DNA of 64,000 bases. Origin: Magnolia sinica (lineage: Eukaryota > Streptophyta > Magnoliopsida > Magnoliales > Magnoliaceae). The notes beneath the pieces are model-generated. The model saw only the letters and a program-made list of their open reading frames with translations. It was not told the DNA's origin and did not search any database. Below are positions 1-10,333 of the stretch, piece by piece. Within the stretch, counting starts at the first letter, position 1, and the number at the start of each line of letters is the position of its first letter. Made by a program: the position numbers and the translations under genes. Where the stretch lies: NCBI RefSeq assembly GCF_029962835.1, contig NC_080577.1, forward strand, positions 5,022,001-5,086,000. The letters are read 5' to 3'.

Positions 1-742
1 TCCCAATTGCCCAAACTCCTTAGGTTTGGGCTAAGCTAAATTGGTACTGTGTTGAGCACGGGTTAAAAAAAATGTAACCATTTTAAGAAAATGGGTCAGA
101 CCTAGGTAGACTCCTATCAAAAAAACCTGCCCATAAAGCTAATCAATGGGTTGGCCCAGATGACTAGACTCACCTAACCTAGCCCCAAATGCAATAAAAT
201 TAATAGGCAATGAGTATAGATAATGTACGTTTGTGTGTATGCCTATGCTAATTAGGCACGGTGGGACATACCTTTAGTCCCATATTCTATCTTAAACCCT
301 AGTGCCATTGTGCTAGGCTGTGTTAAGTCAGTCCAGCCGTACTCAACTATTACTAGACGAATTTAGTGGAGTTAGGTTTTGGCTTCATGAATCTTAATTG
401 GGTTTGCTTGATGAATCTTAAATGGGTTTGGTTGGGCCAGTGGGTAATGGGTCCCAGGTTGGGTTCGGGCTTTCAATAACTCGGCTTTACTAAATGGGTT
501 GGGCTCGGGCTGAGTCCTACTCGACCTGAACCAGTCCTAGATTTAAGCTGTCAATGGGCGGCTGGGGCCTGAAATAGAATGGCCAACTACTAAACTCGGC
601 GAGCTCGACAATGACGTTAGTTCCAAGTAATTTCGGGTCCGGGCCCGAACCGGGTCGCAGCCTAACCTAAACGTGAGAATGACGTTAGAACAAAACGGTG
701 GTGAACTATCACTATACAAATACGAATCCTGCCCAGGCCTAT
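1..742. other. Intergenic DNA upstream of the DUF688 gene
   Basis: I see no coding exon here. The stretch around 420–660 has repeated GGGTTGGGCTCGGGC-like runs of the kind found in degenerate hAT-like or low-complexity plant repeats. The open frame on the minus strand around 543–755 has no recognisable domain and overlaps the promoter. Confidence 0.4.
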
Positions 743-752
743 CTATATATAA
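743..752 (+). promoter_or_regulatory. Candidate TATA box of the DUF688 gene
   Basis: CTATATATAA lies about 50 bp upstream of the ATG at 801. This spacing suits a transcription start near 775 and a very short 5' UTR, which contains GGCAGGCAGGC just before the ATG. Seen by motif only. Confidence 0.55.
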
Positions 753-800
753 CACACATAGCGAGTCACTGCATGCATAGAGGAAGAGAGGCAGGCAGGC

Positions 801-3800
801 ATGGGAACCGAGCCAGACCCCGAGCCAAGCTCACCTAAGCTGTCCTTCTATTCCCTCCCGAGGCAACCAACCGAGCCTGCAGGCATGCTGACTCCGCCGT
901 TCCGGCCTTCAGCCTCGGTCCCATTCGTATGGGAAGAGGCGCCGGGAAGGCCCCGAACCTGCGACTCCAAACCAGCCAGCGCAAGGTGCTTGGATCTTCC
1001 ACCAAGGCTCCTGACCGAGATGATAATTACCAGTTTGCCCTCCCCAACGACTGTACTGGAAGGACCGTACGTGGGCCGGTCCGTCTCCTGCTCTTCCTTC
1101 AGAGAGGCACATCTGCGCCGTTCGTTCAAGGGCGGTAGTCACAGGAGCATCAGCCCTGAGGAGGCCCAGCTTGGGACCGTTCGAAGGAAAGAGAAGGAGA
1201 GGGGGGTGGGGTTTTGGGGGAAGAGGGTGGGGAAGGTGAAGGGTGGGCCAGGGATGATGAACGGTGATGTAGATGGTTCTGTTGTGCTGTCCTCATCTCC
1301 ATCGTCATCTTCTTCTTTTGGTGAGAGATATGAGAATCCAAAGGTGAAGATCACGAGGTTTAGAAGGAACCGGAGCTTGTTGAATGTTTCCAGCCCCACC
1401 ACCACTCACTTTTGGGTAAGTCAGATGCACTTATCTTTCAGTTTGTACTAGTGGGGCCCATTTATCAACGATCCAAACCGTTGATCCGATTGGCCTCAAC
1501 ACGGATTACGTGTACACCAATTTCTCTCAGATTGGGCAATTCTAGATTTTCAAGATGGGCAAAAGCTTTCTATCGGTTGAATCTATACAGTGGATTATTT
1601 TTCAGCCATCCATGTCGGACCGACGTTTTGATTGTTTTACCTTCTCGAGGATTTTATCCTTTGAACGGTTTGGATCACTGGATCATGGCTCCACTCGTAC
1701 GAACTGAAAACCTGGACGATATTCTACTAACTTTACGGAGGTTTGCTAATGCCACACGGCTGGAGATCCTGCCCATATACCTTATACACGAAGGAACACG
1801 TGCTAATATGGAACGCGTGTTTACGATCAGAGCTTTTCATCGGCAGGCTGCTTTATTCCTCGGATGGGTCACACTGGACAGTAAACGGACGGTTACAACA
1901 TATTCCATCCGTCCATTTGCCGTGTGTGATATCAGATATGGCACGCCTGAGGTGTGAAATGGCCAGAAAATCTAAACCGTGTAGTGTAGACCACGTGATG
2001 GAAAGATCTGATTCTGATCTGGCGTACGTGTTCTGTGGTAGCACGTGCGTGTGGATGGTCAGGGCTGCCGCACGCTTTTGAAATTAGCATCCCCTTTACA
2101 TTTCACATCATCATTATCACTCGTATCATATCAATATATCATGGATAAGCTTTGGTTGACAATACGCACTCAGAAGTAGTTTCTGAGACTAGTGCTCTGA
2201 TAATTGCACCCTCCTTTTTCATTCGTACGCCCAGTTTCATACTTATGAGAGTAGACCAATACACCCACTTTTCTCCTCACGGGATAGGAAAGCTGGAAAA
2301 GAAGTGCTGTCCTGTTCTCCTCCCAAGGACTGAACTTGCCAAACTTTCCTACGCACGCCAAGAGTCTGACCGGCACTGAAATATCGGCAAGTGGGACAAA
2401 CATGCATCAGATCCACACCGTCCATCAGATGCACCGTCCAGTTTTCGCTGTAGGATTTAGAATTCATTCAATCCAATACTTAGATGGAACACACCAGACG
2501 TAATGGTGTAAAATCAGGATTAAAACTCTAAATTCACGTTGTATGGCCCACATGAGTCTTATAAATCCTAATTTTCATAGAATCTATTCATCCTGGTGTG
2601 CCGCTTCAGATGAATGGATTGGATGGCATATAAAAGTGACGGTGGAGCCGACACATAATTTCGACGAATTTAATGGTGCAACTCCCCATCTCAATTGTTT
2701 CCTGTGGTGTAACCCTGCTAAGGGTTGAACGGTCCTGATGTTTTGCAACCACTAAAAACGCAGGGTGGATCAAGTGATGGATGGGGTGGATCTCATCCAT
2801 TCCACATGTTCCGTGCACGTCAGCAAAAGTAACGCCCCATTGTCCGTGGGAAAGTAATAGATGCGTTTTCGTTGCGCATTAACACGTGGGTTGATATAAT
2901 GAAATAGGATTGCGTACTGAGTGACTCAGTACACTCTTATCGTACTGAGTAAACTCAGTTGGGCCCACCTTGAATGTATGTGGTCTATCCACGCCGTCCA
3001 TCCGTTTTTCCATCTAATTTAAGGGGTTGAGCCCCAAATTGAAGAATATATAAAGATCAAGTGAATCATACCATAGGAAACAGTGGAGATAATGATTTCC
3101 ACCGTTGAAACCTTTCTATGTCCCACATTGATGTTTATTTGTCATCCAACCTGTTCATAAGATCATACAGACATGGATGAACGGAAAACACAAATGTAGG
3201 CTTCATCCAGAACTTCTGTGTCCCCTAAGAAATTTTCAATGGTAGAAGTTTAAGCCAACTTTTTCCTGTGGTGTGGTCCATTTGATCGTTGTAATGCTTC
3301 ATTTTTTGTCTCAGGGCCTAAAATAATATGGGAAAATGGATGGACGAAGCCGATAAAAAACATAAATTATGATGGACCCCACAGAGTTTACTCACTAGGC
3401 TTACTCACTACGCAATCCGCTTCGTGATATATATATATATATATAATTGTTGCTATTTTGGAAAAGGTGGTATATGGTGGGCGATTTCGATTCCTAAATT
3501 AACTGTTTTTGAATGAAAAATATTATCATTAGGGTTTCATTTTTTATTTTAATGAAAACCGTCCACACTAACTCCCTGCTTTTCTTTTTTAAACTCGTAA
3601 TATCTTTGTGAATTTTCTTCTATTCTTTTTTTTTTTTTAATAATAATTTAACTGGACCCACGCGCAAGCACACGTGCCAATGTGGCATGCACGTGTGACA
3701 TGTCCTAGTTTCTGTTAGGTGGGCCACACTGTTTAGATAGCGTGAACTGAAAATTAGGTCGTTTAATTCAAGGGGCATAGTAAACAAAAAAAAAAAAACA

Positions 3801-6012
3801 ACAGAGGAAAACTGTTATAGCCGTTTGTTTGATTCGTAAACCGTGGCCCACCTGATGGATAGGTCGGATCTTGCACAAGTGTGCGGATCTGACTTTTGCT
3901 TCTTGTGTGGTTACGCAAGGCTTCCCACGTGATTTTACCGTCTTATTGCCTGTTCAAATGTATTCGAGTTGACTGTTCATCTTGTGGGCCCTGCTGTGGT
4001 GGATGGATAAAGGTTAGCGAGAGATGTATTGACAATCTCACTCAATGGGGTGAGATGTGCACGTGTGAGAAATCCAGGCTGCTTACCAGGGTCGGACACT
4101 CCATATGCAGACTGGCCTAAAAATCAGTCTGATCCACTCACCCAGGTGGGCCACCTGGTGCATGGAACTTGGACCGTTGGATCTTGTTAAAACAGCCTGG
4201 AGCTTACATGAATCACACAATGGCGCGTGCATCTGAACTGGTTGTTAGGGTGGTTATAGCTATCCACTGGGGCCCACCCCAAATGGCCCTGTGTCCGTTT
4301 GTTATTCCTTGTCTCTGTCTGGAGTCGCTGGACGTTGGATACGCTTCTCTTCTTCCTTCTCTTTTTGGTGAACCATATACACCTACTACATGTCCAGAGA
4401 GATCCACTTGTTGTACGCGTGTAAGCATTCTGTACACGTGCACAGCCTCGGGATCCAGCGTGTTTGGCAACCCATTGGGGCCACATACTAAGGTGGTCCA
4501 ATGCTTTTAACCGTCCATATTATTTTAGAATCACTCTTCATTGATGATCCTAACCTTCGATTTTTAAATCTGAATGCCAGCCATCGAAAATATTCCTTTC
4601 ATTGTGTCTGAATTTATGTTCATATGGTGATGGCTAAAATTATCTGTTCAGCGTACATTTCCAACGGTGGTCAGTATAGTATAGTTCCCACAACGTGGAT
4701 GGTTCCGATCATCAGACGACTCAGCATATGGGACCCAGTGAGTTTATTGATGAAAACTTTGATACTCTGTCAGATTGTGATAGATGATACGCAGGCACTG
4801 ACAATTCTATTGAATTGGTCAAGTTATGGGCCTAGTTTTACATGAATATTAAACCAACTTGAACTGAGAAATTGGTCAAGTTATGGGACGGATATTTGGA
4901 CGTTCGAATTGTTCAAGTTGAACGTGCCACGTGTGCAGTTTCCAAGTGCCTGCGTATCAACCGTTACTTGCTGCCGGAGTATTAAATTACTTGCCTTTTT
5001 TATTCCGGCCACGAAAAAAATATTTGGAAAATTAATCTTTTAAAAATTCTCTCAAACGGTTTTAGTTGTTTTTCTGTTCCCCCAAAAGTCTTATAGGTTT
5101 TTTGTAACAATGGTCCAGATCATCCAATCTGGAGACCTTTCTGGGCATCCTCGTCCATGTCGGGGCCCACCGAATCAGACCGCTCAGGTCAACTTAACTA
5201 GGCCCCACATGTTTGGTTTCTTATGCCTAATCAAAGGAACGGATACTCCATAATTCCTCCTCCGTTTTCACGCATCCGCTTTCCTGGCCATCGCTTTTAA
5301 CAGTTTGGATTGGTCTTCATCGACAATGCATGTGGCTCGTTGTCTCGTTTTAGTGGAAGCTTATGGCAGCCTCGTTCCTCTTTTTGTCTCTTCTAAAAGG
5401 GAGCGGATTAGGTGAGGCCGGGGTAACAGCTTAGTGGGTGAGGCCCTGACGCAGGGCCCACCTTGATTATGTGTCGTATATCTACGCCGTCCATCCGTTT
5501 TTTCAGCTCATTTTAGCGCATGGTCCCAAAAAATGAAGCAGATTCAAGTCTCAGTGGCCCACTTGAGATTTTGATCTGCTTCATTTTTTGGACCATGCTC
5601 TCAAATGAACTGAAAAAACTGATGGACGGCTTGGATATACAACACATACATCAAGGTGGGCCCCACGGTCAGGGAAATAATCCATCACTCACATTGGCAT
5701 TTAGATATATTCACGAATGGACGTGTAGACCATTGTAAAACGAAACCTGACCGTTAACATTCAAGTTCACAAATCAATGGTCAAGATGATCCATTCAGCG
5801 TAATCAGTGGATCTTGTGCACTGTCTACGGCAGGTCCGACTATTTGGACGGTTTTTAATTTGAGGTGATCGCCACCTATGCTGTAGTTGGCCCACCCTGA
5901 TGAATGTCAGATGATTTGGTGATGATACTCTGTCATATATTCCATGCAGGCAAGCATATACGGGAGCTTTAAGCAGGTGCTTCCTTGGAGAACGAGAAAA
6001 TTGAAGAACTGA
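801..6012 (+). CDS. DUF688 family protein, two exons
   Basis: Exon 1 is 801–1415 (205 codons) and exon 2 is 5950–6012 (20 codons plus TGA), giving 225 residues. The start ATG is the first after the TATA box. Exon 1 carries the DUF688 signature VPFVWEEAPGRPR at residues 40–52, then Ser-rich and basic stretches, and ends ...TTHFW at a TGG|GTAAGT donor, phase 0. The family normally continues from FW into a short conserved tail (ASIYGSFKQVLPWR). Exactly that is encoded at 5950 after a TGCAG acceptor, also phase 0, which is what identifies exon 2. The intron is 4,534 bp and full of MITEs. DUF688 proteins are plant-specific and of unknown biochemical role; basic and Ser-rich regions dominate this one and I see no membrane segment or signal peptide. 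Without splicing the frame reads 11 codons into the intron and stops at 1451. Confidence 0.85.
2900..3423. mobile_element. Mutator-like fold-back MITE
   Basis: The inverted ends are GGATTGCGTA (2907–2916) and TACGCAATCC (3409–3418), followed inward by TGAGTAA-type repeats and the GGGCCCACCTTGAATG / CCGTCCATCC core that recurs in the window. The flanks TTGATATAA (2891–2899) and GTGATATAT (3424–3432) match at 7 of 9 positions, which would fit a 9-bp target duplication, but the right flank runs into a TA microsatellite so this match is weak. It lies inside the DUF688 intron. Confidence 0.6.
4758..4986. mobile_element. MITE with TTTGATACTC ends
   Basis: The left end reads TTTGATACTCTGTCAGA and continues to GATACGCAGGCACT. 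The right end, reverse-complemented, reads TTTAATACTCCGGCAG and reaches the same GATACGCAGGCACT. The inverted arms are about 42 bp. A second full copy is at 60304–60648. No coding capacity; superfamily not assigned. Confidence 0.6.
5401..5694. repeat. Compact fold-back element forming a long hairpin in the DUF688 intron
   Basis: The arms at about 5448–5558 and 5561–5672 are near-complementary over roughly 110 nt each with almost no loop; the apex is near 5559 (CAGTGGCCCACTTGAG). Both arms hold the GGGCCCACCTTGAT, CCGTCCATC, TTTTTTCAG and GAAGCAGAT blocks of the window-wide MITE core. The outer left end carries GAGCGGATTAG, the terminal motif of that family; the right end seems shortened. Because it lies in a transcribed intron, the pre-mRNA would fold into a long hairpin. 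Confidence 0.65.
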
Positions 6013-7316
6013 TGCGCCCTCCTCAACCGTACGTTTTTCCAATCATCGCATGCCACGTGGCCGTTTAAATAGCGTTGAATATGTGAAGGGATAAAGTACT
6101 TTTTCTTTTTTGCTACTCGTTTCTCGGGTGCGCGTGCGACACGAGTGCAAGACCCAATCTGCTAATCGGGCAGATCTGACACAATTGTTGGTTGGATTCG
6201 GATTATTAGTCATTTTCTCTTGACTATTTCCCTCTAGTGATAGGCCCATCTGATGAGTGGCTTGTATGTAACACGCTTGTGACACGCTACACGTGTGTGG
6301 TGCGAGTTTAAGAATAGTGTACTCGGTCGAGTTCTCTTGGATTTGGGAATGAGGGTTTATTCATAGTTAATGAATATGTAATCTGCATTAATTATGACAT
6401 AAGCTCCCTTTAATTGCGATATTGCGAATCTTGTATATACGTGTGGCTGGTTTTTATTAGATGTAATCATCATGGGGCCCATTTGGGGGTTTTTAAGTCT
6501 TTTTATTTCAACTACTCATATGTTTGTATTGATTCATCAAGCAGGAATGTTTGATACGGAAAAACAGATGGATGGCATGGATATTGAATATATGCATCAA
6601 GGTGGATGGATCTGCTTCATTTTTAGGCTCATCTTATAAATTGATCTGGGAAAATGGATGGATGGATCTGCTTCATTTTTAGGTTTATCCTATAAATTTA
6701 TCTGGAAAAACGGATGGATGGCATGGATATTGAATATACACATCAAGGTGGGCCCCACAGTAACGCCCACACCGTCGTGAGTGTGGCCGGGGCTGCACGT
6801 AATTTGCTCTCCCATTTTTGTTGCCAGAGCTAGTTTCGTTCAACTGTCTGCCATTTTGGGCTATGTCCTACGCATGTTGTGTCTACCCGGATTTAAAGCG
6901 CCGATCACCCTACACGTGTACAGTGGACCAGATAAGGGTGGGCCAGTTTCCATGCAAGTATCCATTTGATTGGTGGTGTTGTGAGTTGTGCCATACGCCA
7001 TCAATCTTGACCATTCACACAAAAAGGCTTAATTGTGAGTAGGCCATTGGACGATCCTGACCGTACAATCCGTGTCCTAGGAGCAAATGGTTAAAATGAA
7101 AACGGGTGAAGATCCGTGGATGGGATAGTTGTGATTGTATCTAGGTTCAACGAACTTTGGGTCTGGCCCACCAGTGCATTTACAGTACGTGTGGTTGATC
7201 TACCACATTTATAACGGCGTACCACTCCCATCAAATCATGCATTAAGACAACTTGACTTCGTATGCGGTCAGGAGATATTTGCCCTTTCATTTGAGTTGA
7301 ATTTTCTTGGGGCAGG
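6013..7316. other. Region downstream of the DUF688 gene
   Basis: This holds the 3' flank of the DUF688 gene, a MITE half at 6530–6790 and unassigned DNA. The open frames at 6781–7042 and 7091–7354 show no known domain. Confidence 0.4.
6530..6790. mobile_element. Internally duplicated half of a fold-back MITE
   Basis: The right-half blocks (GGATGGCATGGATATTGAATAT, CATCAAGGTGG) occur twice, and the segment from GGATCTGCTTCATTTTTAGG to ATCTGG is repeated in tandem with a period near 55 bp (6607–6715). It ends in GTGGGCCCCACAG. The matching left half is missing. Confidence 0.5.
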
Positions 7317-7433
7317 TTGATGGGACCATACCCTCTGATTAACAGTAGAGGCACGAAGCCTCATGGAATGAATTCCAGCTCTTCAATAGCTTGGGATGAT
7401 AAATATAAGTAGGATAGGCAGTGCACTCCTCTT

Positions 7434-8112
7434 GGGACGCTGATGAAGTTCTTGCGCTGGAAATCTAGGTGGGGCATCATAATGTTTACGAGAAATCTTC
7501 ATGGCCCATTCATTTTAAGAGCTCAATTTATGATAGAAGATCTAAATTGAGCCGGATCCAAGATTCAAGTGAGCCGTACCAGATGTAAAATTGAGAAAAG
7601 AAACGCCAATTACTGTCTACTGAGACCTTCTCAAGCCCTGCCTTGATACTAACATGCCATACAAACTGTTTATAAGGTCATTCCCCACTAAGATGAACGG
7701 GGAACATGAAAAAGTTGAGTGTGGATCCTTGATTGCCCAAACAGTCATTTACTGTTTGTTGCAAAGCGATTGAACCGCGTAACCCGAGACAGCATTTAAT
7801 GCCGCAACGTTGACAGCGAAAGTGATTACACAATGCAAGAGAACAAGAAATCGTTGTCCATGGCAAGGTAAGGATCCAAATTCAGACCTTTATGGCCACA
7901 GATGTTTTAACAGTGGATGTTCAATCCTCATGGCTTCCTCTCACATAGCACACTTGAGTCTTGGATTCAGTTCATTTTTTGGTCACATGTCCTAAAATTA
8001 GGATGCAAAACAGCTTGACGAGGTAGATTTCTCACAAACATCATGGTGGCCACACTTAGGTTCTCAACGTAGGAGCATCTTGTACAAGGCTTTCACAGGA
8101 AATCTACATCCC
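7434..8112. mobile_element. Mutator-like MITE, same family as 46662–47182
   Basis: The ends GGGACGCTGATGAAGTTC and, reverse-complemented from the right, GGGATGTAGATTTCCTGTG match the GGACGCGGATTTCCTGCG end of the copy at 46662. Next inward, both sides have CTTGCGCTGGAAATCTAGGTGG-like blocks. Duplication unit 2 (about 10225–10240) lacks it and acts as a related empty site. Confidence 0.5.
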
Positions 8113-8829
8113 ATGCCTTTGCACTGTCTTAAAATCTGACTAGTGGGACCATGGTTCATTAATCCAAACCATTGACTCATCGCCTTCCACCATAAATGAA
8201 CCCTGCCCTACCCGTGAAATATCCCAGGCTGGGACATTCCAGCTACTAATTTTGGGTCCTTTTATTCTCCATCGAATGTGGACTTTTGTTTTATTTTTAT
8301 TATTAGTTTTCTTTAATGTAGGCTGCAAATCCATAGATTATGATTATTCATGTATATAATAATTACAATTTTTTTCTCTCTTCATTGGTTGAAATGCAAT
8401 CCACTCACCACTGAGTCATTGGTTGGAATCCATTTTACCACTATTTCTATTATGGTTTATCCATAATAAAATCATAATGATTACATTTTTATATATTTTA
8501 ATTTTAAATTATTATTAAAATATACTAATGTATTCGTGACTTTTACAATAATATTATGAAAAAAATACAATAATTATAATTCCTTGAAGGATATATTGTC
8601 TTTTTTAATTACCTCAATGAATGAAAGAAAATGGTTTTACAATTTACTTAATATTATCTGATCATGTGATTTGTATTTGACCATTCTTTGTTTTAACTAC
8701 AACATACACGATGAATTGGCATTTTATAATTTAAAATTGTAATAATTACAAATATATTTGTAATCAAGAGTGAAAAGTAGATAAAATAATTTACAGGGTA
8801 CTTATTTTATTGAGATATATAAACATATA

Positions 8830-9633
8830 TGTTGGGGTAAAATAGGACAAGTCCAGGGACTCAACTATGGAATGGACTAACTCTATAGACATCGCCCGAG
8901 ATCCTGAGGTAATAAGCCCGACCGAGGCAAGGATACCAAATGCCTAAAGGAGAGACTTAGCTCGGATTATAGGAAATGAATCCTGATCGAGACTTATAAA
9001 GTTCAGAGCCATAAGGCAGAATCTATGAGACGCATAAAATTGACTAGGAAAATGAGGCAACAACGTCCAAAGAGGCCCATTAAGGCCTAAAGCTCAAAAG
9101 TCACCTGACCAACCATAAGACTGACCCATCTTTAGGTCAGTTATAGAGTTGGCTATTGGATTAAGAAAGTACACTGATTACGAATTAGTTTCATCTCATC
9201 TGACAGAAGGCAAGTAACTTTACCCTTTATAGTCGACTGAGACTTACTCACCAGTAGAGTCGGCCGAGCCCGATCTGAGCAAGGTAGAGACGGTGTAAAG
9301 TAAAACACTTTTTCAAAATACCTTCCCGAAAATCTAGTAAAAGAATCCCCGATCTCAAAGATTTCGGAATCGGCTGGAGTCTTAAAACGGATTGATGCTG
9401 AATCCCCAAGATATCAGGAGAAAAATCTTGGCACGATGAGATCCTCCCATTCCTATAAACACTAGAAATTTCTAAGATGAAAGGTACGCAAAAACTCTCC
9501 TAGAAACCCTCTTACACGATCTTGTCCCTAAATTTAGCATCGGAGGGTCCCTGGTTCCAGCCAGGGTCTCCTTTGTCTATTTCTTGTGCAGGTGAATGAA
9601 CGGAAGAAGACTTATCAGATTTTTACATCAACA
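8830..9633 (+). mobile_element. Solo LTR of a Ty3/gypsy element (probably Tat-type)
   Basis: The 804-bp unit begins TGTTGGGG and ends ACATCAACA and is flanked by perfect 5-bp duplications ATATA (8825–8829 and 9634–9638). It has a TATA-like CCTATAAACAC near 9453 and then GCATCGGAGGGTCCCTGG and CCAGGGTCTCC, a combination typical of plant Ty3/gypsy LTRs, which sets the plus orientation. No second LTR or coding DNA adjoins it, so it is a recombined solo LTR. Confidence 0.8.
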
Positions 9634-10096
9634 ATATACAAGTAGATAAAGATAAGATGGTTACAATAGACATTCAATCATAGTCGATAGACTTTTGGCC
9701 TATTTGCCAAGTTCTTAATAATTGGTACTCCGAGCCAACACCTATCCTATGTTTAAGTCACGGGAGGAGCTATCTATAGAAAGGGAAATTACACTAGTGT
9801 GAATGTCACTAACTCAATGTATTTTGCATTTGGCTAACAACTCACTCATTTGGTTTGGCATTGGTAAAAAGGCAATCGGGACACATTTCCTTTATATTAC
9901 CAAAGTTATTCTCACAACAAACAACCCCAAGTCAGTGACTTAACATGTTTTTCTTTAGGAAACTTCTTAGGTGAATTGTAGAACAAAAGCCATCCTGCCA
10001 CATATTTCAAGGGATTAGGCCATTCATTGGGTGGGGCTCGGACACATGCCCCTGCCTGAGGGTGGGGCCACTCATCTAATTGGCTCATAACAGGGC

Positions 10097-10098
<2 letters not shown>

Positions 10099-10130
<32 letters not shown>
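10099..10130. repeat. (AG)n microsatellite
   Basis: About 16 AG units. The equivalent place in duplication unit 2 (23195–23222) has a similar AG run, so it predates the duplication. Confidence 0.9.
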
Positions 10131-10134
<4 letters not shown>

Positions 10135-10333
10135 GAAGGGACCATACCATCTAAAGGTTGAGGCACCGAGTCCCATGGAATGAGTTTGAGCCTTTCATGG
10201 ATTATAAATATAGGTAGGATGGCATCATGTTCCTTTGCACGAATACATTGACTTATGGCCTTCCACCGTAAATGAACCTTGCCCATAAAATATACCATGC
10301 TAGAAGATTCCTGTTGCTAATCCTGTCTCCATT

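Larger units (their letters stand above)
1416..5949 (+). other. 4.5-kb intron of the DUF688 gene, loaded with MITEs
   Basis: The intron begins GTAAGT and ends ATGCAG. It holds a fold-back MITE at 2900–3423, a TTTGATACTC-type MITE at 4758–4986, a compact hairpin element at 5401–5694, and further repeats resembling others in the window: 2480–2810 resembles 24300–24600 and 47470–47760, and 1660–1760 resembles 31895–31960. Open frames in it, including one of 181 codons at 1412–1957, match no protein I know and cross the splice donor, so I treat them as chance. Confidence 0.75.
7317..10135. repeat. Segmental duplication, unit 1
   Basis: 7317–7433 and 8113–8824 align by eye with 10136–10333 plus 22235–22870 (shared GATGGGACCATACC, ATGGAATGA, CCACC[AG]TAAATGAACC, TTTGTTTTAACTA). 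9830–10130 aligns with 22945–23222 (shared GCCATTCATTGGGT, ATGCCCCTGCCTGAGG, then an AG microsatellite). A MITE (7434–8112) and a solo LTR (8830–9633) interrupt unit 1 only. I found nothing recognisable at 9639–9830. The minus-strand open frame at 9912–10298 is mostly translation of the AG repeat. Confidence 0.6.

Noticed and set aside
1412..1957. 181-codon plus-strand open frame
   Set aside because: It begins across the DUF688 splice donor, lies in the intron and has no recognisable domain.
9912..10298. 128-codon minus-strand open frame
   Set aside because: A third of it is Ser-Leu from the AG microsatellite; the rest is duplicated non-coding DNA.
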